DNA from: an uncultured Lachnospiraceae bacterium
GTDB taxonomy: Bacteria > Bacillota > Clostridia > Lachnospirales > Lachnospiraceae
Assembly (NCBI GenBank): GCA_902782655.1
Contig: CACZNY010000196.1
Location: forward strand, 1-10,331
Direction of reading: 5' to 3'
Length of the DNA: 10,331 bases
Shown one piece after another: positions 1-7,009 of the stretch. The notes beneath the pieces are model-generated. The model ran no database searches. It was not told the origin of the DNA and was given only the letters and a program-made list of their open reading frames with translations. The translations under genes were made by a program, and so were the position numbers. How positions within the stretch are numbered: the stretch's first letter is position 1; every line of letters starts with the position of its first letter.

Positions 1-13
1 TGAATCACTGTTT

Positions 14-90
14 TGATACAACGAACGCCCAAAGTCAAATGGCTTTTTGAACAAGTTCAAACGCCATTTAGACTTTTGGCGTTTGTATCA
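14..90. repeat. Long imperfect inverted repeat downstream of the dap operon
   Basis: The left arm (14-52) and right arm (55-90) are reverse complements except for two mismatches and three small bulges, with only AA (53-54) between them. Matching blocks from the outside in are TGATACAA (8), ACGCC (5), AAAGTC (6), AAATGGC (7) and TTTGAAC (7), together about 33 base pairs. The element starts about 33 bases after the stop codon of the last gene of the operon, so it could end or protect that transcript. However, no run of U follows the stem on either strand, so it is not a standard intrinsic terminator. It could instead be a MITE-like or extragenic palindromic element; no clear target-site duplication is visible. 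The palindrome itself is certain; its role is not. Confidence 0.8.
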
Positions 91-123
91 TTATATAGGG
101 GTTGTGCCGGTTGTAGTCCTTCC

Positions 124-1239
124 TCAGCCGGCGCCGCCGGTACTCACATAAAGCTCTCTGAATTCCCCCTGGACCGTATTAAACGCAGCCACCACGCTGG
201 GGTCAAACTGCACTCCCGCGGCCTGATTGATGATAGCGCACGCCTGCTCATGGGTGACAGCCTGCTTATAGCTTCTCTTTGACACAAGCGCGTCGTACAC
301 ATCACACACCGAAACAATGCGCGCTATCTGCGGTATCTCGTTTCCTCTGAGACCGTCAGGATATCCCCTGCCGCACCACTGCTCATGATGAGATCTTGTC
401 ATCTGGTACATGTAGGTGATAAAAGGTGAATTTGGCAAAAGATGTGAAAACTTCTGTATCGAATCCGCGGCATAAAGAGTATGCTGCTTCATCGTATCAA
501 ACTCATCAGGGGTATACTTGCCTTCCTTCTGTATAATGCTGTCAGGAAGCCCTATCTTCCCCATATCTATGAGCTGGCTGGACATCAGTATGAGATTCAT
601 GTCCTTGATGGGATATATGGCATTACCGTCACGCATCATCTTCTTCAGAAGGATCTCCATGTATCTCGACACCTTCTTGCAATGGGTGCCTGTGAAGCCG
701 TCCTTCTTAGTGATGAGATCCGCTATCATCTCGACAATGAAATATTCCAGGTTTCCGACCTTCCTCAGGGCTTCCGATGCCTTACCCTGAAGCTCATTAT
801 TGTATTCCTGGAGCTGCAGGTTATAATCCTGCAGGATCTGGTTCTGCTCGGCTATCTTTGCCTTATCCTCGGCTATGCCGATATGCAGCCCCACCTTTTT
901 CTTAAGTATCTCCGATACAAAAGGCTTCACCACATAGTCCACCGCGCCGAGCTGGTAAGCCTCAAGCTCTGTGGAGACATCATTGCTCCCCGAAACGAAG
1001 ATTACCGGTATCTCCTTGAGCTTCTGTTCAGCCATCATCTTGGAGAAGAGCTCGAAGCCGTTTATCGCCTTCATATCGATGTCAAGTATCACAAGAGAAG
1101 GCAGCCTCGTAACCTTTTTCATGTAATCAAGCGCATGCCTGCCATTCTGCTCCGTCATGACCCTGTAGGAACCCTCCAGCGCTCTCTCCGCCACAAGAAG
1201 ATCCGTAGGGCTGTCGTCTATCACCATCACGATATGCAT
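124..1239 (-). CDS. Response regulator with degenerate HD-GYP domain
   Basis: This 371-residue protein has an N-terminal receiver domain (about 1-120), a glutamine-rich probable coiled-coil linker (about 122-160) and an HD-GYP-like domain (about 165-360). Receiver residues are in place: acidic pair D8/D9, phosphoacceptor D53, S83 and K105. HD-GYP proteins normally hydrolyse cyclic-di-GMP in the cytoplasm. Several metal-site residues are recognisable: H186 (GTHC), D225, H253, H284/H285 and D313, with GYPDG at 292-296. The HD histidine itself is isoleucine (LIDMGKIG, I224), and the usual aspartate in HHExWDGxGYP is cysteine (C289). Catalysis may therefore be lost or altered, leaving a phosphorylation-dependent binding or scaffold protein. 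The ATG has an AGAGGAG ribosome binding site 8 bases upstream and overlaps the hisA end by 13 bases, so the two are probably translationally coupled. No DNA-binding domain is visible. Family assignment is firm, activity uncertain. Confidence 0.88.
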   Translation of the reverse strand: MHIVMVIDDSPTDLLVAERALEGSYRVMTEQNGRHALDYMKKVTRLPSLVILDIDMKAINGFELFSKMMAEQKLKEIPVIFVSGSNDVSTELEAYQLGAVDYVVKPFVSEILKKKVGLHIGIAEDKAKIAEQNQILQDYNLQLQEYNNELQGKASEALRKVGNLEYFIVEMIADLITKKDGFTGTHCKKVSRYMEILLKKMMRDGNAIYPIKDMNLILMSSQLIDMGKIGLPDSIIQKEGKYTPDEFDTMKQHTLYAADSIQKFSHLLPNSPFITYMYQMTRSHHEQWCGRGYPDGLRGNEIPQIARIVSVCDVYDALVSKRSYKQAVTHEQACAIINQAAGVQFDPSVVAAFNTVQGEFRELYVSTGGAG

Positions 1240-2018
1240 GCAAGTATCTCCTCTATGCCTATACTCCCACCGAAAATATCAAGCGCTGAGCCGACAGTCA
1301 CATCTATTCTGTCTTCTCCCAGGCTTTTTATCCGCCTTATATCATCAAGGCTTCCCACTCCGCCCGCATATGTCACCGGAACCGGCGACTCCTTAAGTAC
1401 TGAGATCACAGCCTCATCTATCCCCTGCTGCCTGCCCTCGCTGTCCACTGCATGAACCAGAAACTCTGCGGCATATCCGGCAAAAAGCTCCATAACCTCA
1501 GCCGAGAGCTTCACATCCGTGAATTTCTGCCATCTGTCGGTCACTATATAGTAATCGCCTCCTCTCTTTCTGCATGAGAGATCCAGGCAGAGCCTGTCAG
1601 AGCCCGCTGCATCGCGCATCCTGTCAAGCGCATCAAAATCCACCTGTCCGTTTTTGAATACATAGGAGGTCACGATCACATGACTCGCGCCTGCATCAAG
1701 ATACTCACCCGAGTTGTCCGGATCTATTCCTCCGCCTGCCATTAACCCGCCCGGATACCTCCTGAGGGCTTCAAGCGCCTGCTTCCTGGTGGCTTCATAA
1801 TATTCGGAGTCCCTGTGATCAAGCATTATCACATGACCGCCCGCAAGAGCCATATCCCTGTATAGAGCGGCGTAGAAGGAGGCCTCCCTGTCTGATACGA
1901 AATTCTCCTTAAGATCAGCTTCCGCCTTCCCAAGACCTCCGGCGGCATCCCTGAGGCTTCCGCCTACTATCTGTTTCACCCGTCCGTGATGTATATCTAT
2001 GCAGGGGCGGAATCTCAT
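1227..2018 (-). CDS. hisA: Phosphoribosylformimino-AICAR ribotide isomerase, eukaryotic-type HisA
   Basis: HisA catalyses the Amadori isomerisation of ProFAR to PRFAR, the fourth step of histidine synthesis, in a (beta/alpha)8 barrel. The 263-residue sequence resembles the fungal/plant His6 branch rather than the usual bacterial HisA: it opens with CIDIHHGRVKQIVGG (6-20), has VIVTSYVF (114-121), DLSCRK (146-151), EFLVHAVDSEG (185-195), YAGGVGS (217-223) and ends with GSALDIFGG (243-251), all landmarks I recall from yeast His6. D8 and D146 are the expected catalytic acids on strands 1 and 5. The gene starts 18 bases after dapB with a GGGGG-like ribosome binding site about 10 bases upstream of ATG, and overlaps the next gene by 13 bases. 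No other his gene is in the window, so this isomerase sits outside a classical his operon here. Function is well supported by motifs; the branch assignment is from memory of the family. Confidence 0.9.
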   Translation of the reverse strand: MRFRPCIDIHHGRVKQIVGGSLRDAAGGLGKAEADLKENFVSDREASFYAALYRDMALAGGHVIMLDHRDSEYYEATRKQALEALRRYPGGLMAGGGIDPDNSGEYLDAGASHVIVTSYVFKNGQVDFDALDRMRDAAGSDRLCLDLSCRKRGGDYYIVTDRWQKFTDVKLSAEVMELFAGYAAEFLVHAVDSEGRQQGIDEAVISVLKESPVPVTYAGGVGSLDDIRRIKSLGEDRIDVTVGSALDIFGGSIGIEEILACIS

Positions 2019-2036
2019 ACCCTGTCAGCCCCCTGC

Positions 2037-2792
2037 TCAGAAAAGCACTGAATTCATGTCATAAAGTCCGGGAGCCCGCCCCTTCATATGAAGAGCAGCC
2101 ATCACAGCTCCCTTGCCGAAGACAGCCTTGCTGTAAGCCTTATGTGAGAACGTGATCACTTCATCCTCTCCGGCAAAAATCACATCATGGTCGCCGGGGA
2201 TATTACCGCCCCTGACGGCAGATATCCCTATCTCGTCTTCAGGCCTCTTTTCAGATCTCTGCGACCTGTCAAAGACATATCTGTATTTATTATCAGCCCC
2301 TGCATTCGCGGCATCCGCAAGATACAGTGCCGTTCCCGAAGGAGCATCCTTCTTAAGCTTATGATGCTTCTCCACTATCTCTATATCAAATCCTGCGGGA
2401 GCAAGCTGCTTTACAGCCTCGGTTATAAGCTTTGCCAGTACGTTCACGCCCAAAGACATATTTGCGGAACGGAGGATCGCGATCTCCTTTGACGCCTCTT
2501 CGATGGCACTCTTATCAGCATCACTATACCCTGTCGTGCAAAGTATCAGAGCTGTCTTTGTCCTCCTGCCATATTCCAGAAGCCCTCCAAGAGCTGCCGG
2601 TGCCGAGAAATCAATGACCGCGTCGGCCTCCTCTTTGCATTCGCTTATTTCATCATAAACGGGATAGGTATTTTCAATACCGTGAAACTTATCTATGCCT
2701 GCGACGATCTCACAGTCGTCCCGTTCTCCCACGATCCGTGTTATCACCTGCCCCATATGACCGTTGCAGCCGCTCATGATAATACTTACCAT
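2037..2792 (-). CDS. dapB: 4-hydroxy-tetrahydrodipicolinate reductase
   Basis: DapB reduces the DapA product with NAD(P)H to tetrahydrodipicolinate, in the cytoplasmic pathway to diaminopimelate and lysine. The 251-residue protein is of normal length for Clostridia. The N-terminal Rossmann motif is SGCNGHMG (7-14). TTGYS (86-90) lies in the dinucleotide site. The diagnostic motif EKHHKLKKDAPSGTA (141-155) carries the catalytic pair H143/H144 and K147, equivalent to E. coli H159/H160/K163. RGGNIPGDHDV (194-204) and FSHKAYSKAVFGKGA (215-229) are typical of the C-terminal substrate and tetramer domain. The ATG is 10 bases after the dapA stop, with GGAG 6 bases upstream, so it is in the same operon and acts on the product of its neighbour. 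Nothing unusual was seen in the active site. Confidence 0.97.
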   Translation of the reverse strand: MVSIIMSGCNGHMGQVITRIVGERDDCEIVAGIDKFHGIENTYPVYDEISECKEEADAVIDFSAPAALGGLLEYGRRTKTALILCTTGYSDADKSAIEEASKEIAILRSANMSLGVNVLAKLITEAVKQLAPAGFDIEIVEKHHKLKKDAPSGTALYLADAANAGADNKYRYVFDRSQRSEKRPEDEIGISAVRGGNIPGDHDVIFAGEDEVITFSHKAYSKAVFGKGAVMAALHMKGRAPGLYDMNSVLF

Positions 2793-2802
2793 ACGCCGCT
2801 CC

Positions 2803-3690
2803 TTACTGTATCAATCCGAACCTGCGCATTGCAGCCTTAAGCTTTTCGATATTCTCAGGCTCCATCGGAGACAGCGGCCTCCTCATGGGTCCGGCATTCA
2901 TGCCCATTATGTTCATCGCATGCTTCACGGGTATGGGATTCACCTCGCAGAAAAGCGCATCCACCAGATCGATGAGCTTGAGCTGCATCCTTCTGGCCTC
3001 TGCCACATCCCCGTTAAGATAATTAAGGCACATATTATGCATATAGCTGGGTGCCACGTTAGCAGCCACCGATATCACGCCGATGCCTCCCAGCGACATT
3101 ATGGGCACGACCTCATTGTCGTTGCCTGAATATACATCCAGATTTCCCTCTGCCATAGCCATTATCCTGGCCACCTGGGCTATATCCCCGGATGCCTCCT
3201 TGATAGCTGTTATATTCGGCACATTCTTTGCCAGGTACGCGGCGGTCTCGGGATTGATGTTGAGCCCGGTCCTGCTCTTTACACTGTAGAGTATGATCGG
3301 AATATGCACGGAATTTGCTATGATAGTGAAATGGTCGATAAGCCCCTTCTGAGTCGCTTTATTGTAGTAAGGCGTCACGACCAGCAGGCCGTCTGCTCCG
3401 GCTTTTTCAGCCTCCTGCGAAAGATACACTGCCGTATCCGTGCAGTTGCTTCCGGATCCTGCCACCACAGGCACCCTGTGGTTTACATGCTTGATACAGA
3501 AATCAACGACCCTGATATGCTCTTCTTCGGAAAGACACGCCGACTCGCCGGTGGTCCCGCAGACGATGATCGCATCGGTGCCGTTATTCACCTGAAAGTC
3601 TATCTGCCTTGCAAACTCCTCATAATTAACCTCTCCGTCCGGTTTGAAAGGCGTAACTATCGCTACTCCTGAACCCTTGAATATTGCCAT
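2803..3690 (-). CDS. dapA: 4-hydroxy-tetrahydrodipicolinate synthase
   Basis: DapA condenses pyruvate with aspartate semialdehyde, the committed step towards diaminopimelate and lysine. The 295-residue (beta/alpha)8 protein has GTTGES (45-50), TPYYNK (106-111) and AIKEASGD (162-169). K164 is the Schiff-base lysine; T46/T47, Y109 and Y135 correspond to the proton-relay triad and R140 to the substrate carboxylate-binding arginine. The usual YNVPGRTG motif reads YSVKSRTG (135-142): the catalytic Tyr and Arg are kept, but Asn, Pro and Gly are replaced. N-acetylneuraminate lyase and other class I aldolase relatives share the fold, but the directly following dapB makes the DapA assignment safe. The start is fixed by GGAGG (3696-3700) 5 bases before ATG. 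It is the first gene after a strong promoter and leads an operon with dapB and hisA. Confidence 0.96.
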   Translation of the reverse strand: MAIFKGSGVAIVTPFKPDGEVNYEEFARQIDFQVNNGTDAIIVCGTTGESACLSEEEHIRVVDFCIKHVNHRVPVVAGSGSNCTDTAVYLSQEAEKAGADGLLVVTPYYNKATQKGLIDHFTIIANSVHIPIILYSVKSRTGLNINPETAAYLAKNVPNITAIKEASGDIAQVARIMAMAEGNLDVYSGNDNEVVPIMSLGGIGVISVAANVAPSYMHNMCLNYLNGDVAEARRMQLKLIDLVDALFCEVNPIPVKHAMNIMGMNAGPMRRPLSPMEPENIEKLKAAMRRFGLIQ

Positions 3691-3695
3691 AACTG

Positions 3696-3700
3696 CCTCC
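3696..3700 (-). promoter_or_regulatory. Ribosome binding site of dapA
   Basis: On the minus strand the sequence reads GGAGG-CAGTT-ATG. This is a full-strength Shine-Dalgarno core 5 bases from the start codon, the same spacing as seen at typA. Confidence 0.85.
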
Positions 3701-3712
3701 TTAGATATATCT

Positions 3713-3762
3713 CGTTATTGTATGTTTACCGGTCAGCTCCGGCTGCCGTTCTTTCCATAACG
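3713..3762 (-). promoter_or_regulatory. Predicted structured leader of dapA
   Basis: The roughly 77-base dapA leader can form two nested stems. The outer stem pairs CGTTAT with ATAACG (3757-3762 with 3713-3718). The inner hairpin (3730-3748) has 7 base pairs, one bulged base and a four-base loop. The ribosome binding site lies outside both. A 10-codon ORF (3758-3726, starting MERTAAG) covers the inner hairpin. Nothing matches a lysine riboswitch, which would need far more space. The pairing is visible in the sequence, but any regulatory role is speculation. Confidence 0.3.
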
Positions 3763-3773
3763 CACCACAGAGA

Positions 3774-3803
3774 ATTTTACCATAAAAATGCCGTTCCTAT
3801 CAA
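3774..3803 (-). promoter_or_regulatory. Sigma-70/SigA-type promoter of the dap operon
   Basis: On the minus strand, a -35 box TTGATA (3798-3803; 5 of 6 consensus bases) is followed by an 18-base spacer and a -10 box TAAAAT (3774-3779; 5 of 6) with an extended -10 TGG just before it. Transcription would start near 3767, giving a leader of about 77 bases to dapA. The -35 box touches the stop codon of the upstream MATE gene, and no terminator is visible between the two, so some read-through from the mgtE-typA operon is likely. Confidence 0.75.
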
Positions 3804-5150
3804 TTAAAGAGTTTTGATAACCTCCCTGTTCAGCTTGCGGAAGAAAAACGTTGTAATGACAAAAGACGCCAGCTCCGAGCAGATGAAAGCCCACCATACA
3901 TTGTCCACATTCCCGGTAAGACTGAGCCCGTATGCCACGGGGATCAGGACGAAGATCTGCCGTCCCAGCGATACTATAAGAGAATAAAAGCTCCTGCCAA
4001 AGGCCTGGAATACGGATCCCATGGCAATGCAGACCCCCGCCACAGGGAAATGCCAGGCGATATTCCTGAGAGCAGTGATTCCTATGCCCATCATGTCCTC
4101 GGAAGCAGAGAAGAGTGTCAGAAGCTTGTCCGGAAACAGCTCAAATACTGCTGTTCCCACGCACATGATGCCGAAAGCCAGCATTATGGAAAAACGTAAG
4201 GCCTCCTGTATCCTTTCCCTGTTCCTCGCTCCGTAATTATACGCAAGCACCGGTATCACCCCGTTATTGAGACCGAAGACCGGCATGAAGAAGAAGCTCT
4301 GCAGCTTGAAATAAACTCCGAATACCGCCACTGCAGTGCTTGAAAAGGCTGCAAGGATAAGGTTGAAAAGATATGTCATGACCGAGCCTATGGCTATCAT
4401 CAGTATGGAAGGCACTCCCACATAATATATGCGCTTCACCGTGTCTGCCTTAAGCCTCAGTATGCTCCATGAAAAACGGATATCGGCATTTTTCCTGAGA
4501 TTAAAGAAAAGAGCCAGACTCGCGGCTATTGACTGACCGATTATGGTAGCATAGGCCGCTCCGGCCACTCCCAGCCTCGGGAATCCGAAGAGGCCGAAGA
4601 TCATGATCGGATCCATGATTATATTGATTATAGCTCCCAGCGCCTGGGATATCATTGTATAGAAGGTACGTCCCGTAGACTGCAGGATTCTTTCCATCGT
4701 GACCTGGGAAGCCATGCCTATGGAAAGCACCATGACAATGGAGAGATAGGTCGTTCCCTCTCTTATGATCACCGGATCCTTTGTCTGTGAGCTTATGAAA
4801 GCCCCTCCTGCCCCCATGAAGGAGGCTGCCATGAATATGAGAGCAGCGATCACATTCAGCACGATGCCGTTTCCCGCAGCGCTGTCTGACTCATCAAACA
4901 TTTTCTCGCCAAGAGCCTTCGACAGCATCGCATTGATGCCGACCCCCGTGCCTCCCACTACCGCAAACATCAGATTCTGCATGGGGAAGGCAAGCGTCAC
5001 TCCTGTAAGGGCCTCCTCAGACAGTCTCGCCACGAATACCGAATCCACAATATTGTACAGAGCCTGTACCAGCATGGATATCATCATCGGAAGCGACATG
5101 GACACTATCAGCTTCTTAACGGGCATCACGCCCATCTTGTTCTCACGCAT
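3804..5150 (-). CDS. MATE family multidrug/sodium or proton antiporter
   Basis: This is a polytopic inner-membrane protein of about 448 residues with roughly 12 hydrophobic segments in two homologous halves, the normal size and layout of MATE exporters. Family signatures include the first-helix stretch MSLPMMISMLVQALYNIVDS, followed by VFVARL, then the QSTGRTFYTM and DPIMIFG region of the first half, with GLNNGVIPVLAYNYGAR and FQAFGRS in the second half. It resembles the MepA/NorM-like group. Members export cationic drugs or metabolites in exchange for Na+ or H+; the substrate cannot be read from sequence. The start overlaps the typA stop: the junction reads GTGATG, so translation can begin at ATG (5150, sharing one base with the TGA) or at GTG (5153, four-base overlap). 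I chose ATG. Upstream AAGAAG is only a weak ribosome binding site, so translational coupling with typA is expected. Confidence 0.93.
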   Translation of the reverse strand: MRENKMGVMPVKKLIVSMSLPMMISMLVQALYNIVDSVFVARLSEEALTGVTLAFPMQNLMFAVVGGTGVGINAMLSKALGEKMFDESDSAAGNGIVLNVIAALIFMAASFMGAGGAFISSQTKDPVIIREGTTYLSIVMVLSIGMASQVTMERILQSTGRTFYTMISQALGAIINIIMDPIMIFGLFGFPRLGVAGAAYATIIGQSIAASLALFFNLRKNADIRFSWSILRLKADTVKRIYYVGVPSILMIAIGSVMTYLFNLILAAFSSTAVAVFGVYFKLQSFFFMPVFGLNNGVIPVLAYNYGARNRERIQEALRFSIMLAFGIMCVGTAVFELFPDKLLTLFSASEDMMGIGITALRNIAWHFPVAGVCIAMGSVFQAFGRSFYSLIVSLGRQIFVLIPVAYGLSLTGNVDNVWWAFICSELASFVITTFFFRKLNREVIKTL

Positions 5151-6985
5151 CACTGCTTCTTCGCGAAATTCGCTCTCTTGCGGAGCGTCGGATCAAGAAT
5201 CTTCTTCCGGATGCGGAGAGATTCAGGAGTCACCTCCAGAAGCTCATCGTTATCGATGAAATCAAGGCACTGCTCCAGGGACATCTGCACAGGCGGCACA
5301 AGCCTTAAGGCCTCATCCGAGCTGGACGTCCTGGTATTCGTAAGATGCTTCGTCTTGCACACATTCACCTCAATATCATCTGACTTGGGATTGGAGCCTA
5401 TCACCATCCCGGAATAGACCGGAGTCCCGGGGCCTATGAAAAGAGCGCCTCTTTCCTGTGCATTGAAAAGGCCGTAGGGTACGGCTTCACCGGCCTCAAA
5501 GGCTATGAGCGAGCCGGTATTTCGGTAGGCAATATCACCCCGGTAGGGCACATACCCGTCAAATATCGTATTGATTATGCCATTGCCCTTGGTATCTGTA
5601 AGGAAAGGCCCTCTGAAGCCTATCAGCCCTCTTGAGGGTATCTTAAACTCAAGCCTTGTATATCCTCCCGCTATGGAGCTCATATTGAGAAGCTCACCCT
5701 TCCTTTCTGAAAGCGAGGATATGACTGTACCCGTAAACTCATCCGGCACATCCACATAGGCAAGCTCTACCGGCTCCAGCGTCTTTCCGTTCTCGTCCTT
5801 CTTATATATGACCTCCGCCTTGGATACAGCGAATTCATAGCCCTCACGGCGCATAGTCTCGATAAGGACTGACAGGTGAAGCTCGCCGCGCCCCGACACC
5901 TTGAAGGTATCCGTGGACTCCGTCTCCTCCACGCGCAGGGATACGTCAGTATTAAGCTCCTTCAGCAGTCTGTCCTTTATATGCCTGGAGGTGACATACT
6001 TTCCTTCTTTTCCCGCAAGCGGGCTGTCGTTCACCATGAAGTTCATGGATATCGTAGGATCTGATATCTTCTGGAAAGGTATGGCTTCTGGCTTTTCCGG
6101 GGAGCAGAGCGTATCCCCGATCCTTATATCGGCTATCCCCGATATGGCGACTATCTGTCCTATGGTAGCCTCTTCCACATCCACCTTCTTAAGCCCCTCA
6201 AACTCATAGAGCTTGCTTATCTTCACCCTCTCCCGGCGTTCCGTATCATGGTGGTTCACTATCACCGCTTCCTGATTCAGCTTCACGGTGCCGCTGTCCA
6301 CCTTGCCTATGCCTATACGCCCGACATACTCATTGTAGTCTATGGTGGAGATAAGTATCTGCACCGGCGCATCACTGTCTCCCTCAGGAGCAGGTATATA
6401 CGACACGATAGTATCGAAAAGCGCTGTCATATCGCTTCCCTGAGCCGTGGCATCCATTGATGATGTACCGTTCTTGGCTGAGGTATAGACGAAAGGACAG
6501 TCAAGCTGCTCGTCCGATGCGCCGAGATCCATCAGAAGCTCCAGAACCTCATCCACCACCTCGTCCGGTCTCGCCCCGTCGCGGTCTATCTTATTTACAC
6601 AGGCTATCACCGGAAGCTCCAGAGACAGTGCCTTCATCAGTACGAACTTGGTCTGGGGCATTACGCCCTCGAAGGCATCCACCAGAAGCACTACTCCGTC
6701 CACCATCTTGAGTATCCGCTCCACCTCGCCGCCGAAATCGGCATGTCCCGGGGTGTCGATTATATTTATCCTTACCCCCTTATACTGTACCGAGGTATTC
6801 TTGGACAGTATCGTGATCCCGCGCTCACGCTCAAGATCATTTGAATCCATGACGCGCTCTACCACCTCCTGATTCTCCCTGAAGACGCCGCTCTGTCTGA
6901 GCAGCGCATCCACGAGAGTCGTCTTTCCGTGGTCTACATGCGCTATTATAGCTACGTTTCTGATATCTTCTCTTTTTGTCACCAT
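5150..6985 (-). CDS. typA: Ribosome-associated translational GTPase TypA/BipA
   Basis: TypA/BipA is a translation-factor-like GTPase that binds the 70S ribosome and assists large-subunit assembly and growth under stress or cold. The 611-residue length is typical. The G domain shows G1 AHVDHGKTT (15-23), switch I RERGITI (53-59), G3 DTPGH (77-81), G4 NKID (131-134) and a G5 SAK motif. These are followed by the beta-barrel domain II, EF-G-like domains III and V, and the BipA-specific C-terminal domain (for example SRGLIGFRG and NAQERGALFIGPGTPVY). The sequence rules out the related EF-G and LepA by length and C-terminus. ATG is supported by GGAG 5 bases upstream. The gene lies 24 bases after the preceding small gene and overlaps the MATE start, so it is embedded in the mgtE operon. 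Confidence 0.98.
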   Translation of the reverse strand: MVTKREDIRNVAIIAHVDHGKTTLVDALLRQSGVFRENQEVVERVMDSNDLERERGITILSKNTSVQYKGVRINIIDTPGHADFGGEVERILKMVDGVVLLVDAFEGVMPQTKFVLMKALSLELPVIACVNKIDRDGARPDEVVDEVLELLMDLGASDEQLDCPFVYTSAKNGTSSMDATAQGSDMTALFDTIVSYIPAPEGDSDAPVQILISTIDYNEYVGRIGIGKVDSGTVKLNQEAVIVNHHDTERRERVKISKLYEFEGLKKVDVEEATIGQIVAISGIADIRIGDTLCSPEKPEAIPFQKISDPTISMNFMVNDSPLAGKEGKYVTSRHIKDRLLKELNTDVSLRVEETESTDTFKVSGRGELHLSVLIETMRREGYEFAVSKAEVIYKKDENGKTLEPVELAYVDVPDEFTGTVISSLSERKGELLNMSSIAGGYTRLEFKIPSRGLIGFRGPFLTDTKGNGIINTIFDGYVPYRGDIAYRNTGSLIAFEAGEAVPYGLFNAQERGALFIGPGTPVYSGMVIGSNPKSDDIEVNVCKTKHLTNTRTSSSDEALRLVPPVQMSLEQCLDFIDNDELLEVTPESLRIRKKILDPTLRKRANFAKKQ

Positions 6986-7009
6986 CTGCTCTCCATCTGT
7001 TTCCGTTTA

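Noticed and set aside
90..95. TATAAT on the minus strand next to the long palindrome
   Set aside because: No acceptable -35 box lies at 16-18 bases, and there is no gene start downstream within the window.
127..141. GC-rich CCGGC/GCCGG mini-palindrome at the end of the HD-GYP regulator gene
   Set aside because: It encodes the last codons (Gly/Ala), has only a 5-bp stem and is not followed by a U-run, so there is no support for a terminator.
481..1455. Plus-strand open frame of 324 codons opposite the HD-GYP regulator and hisA
   Set aside because: Antisense to two genes with clear motifs; no domain and no ribosome binding site seen.
3691..3767. Lysine riboswitch (L-box) upstream of dapA
   Set aside because: The leader is about 77 bases, less than half the length needed, and no multi-stem L-box core is visible.
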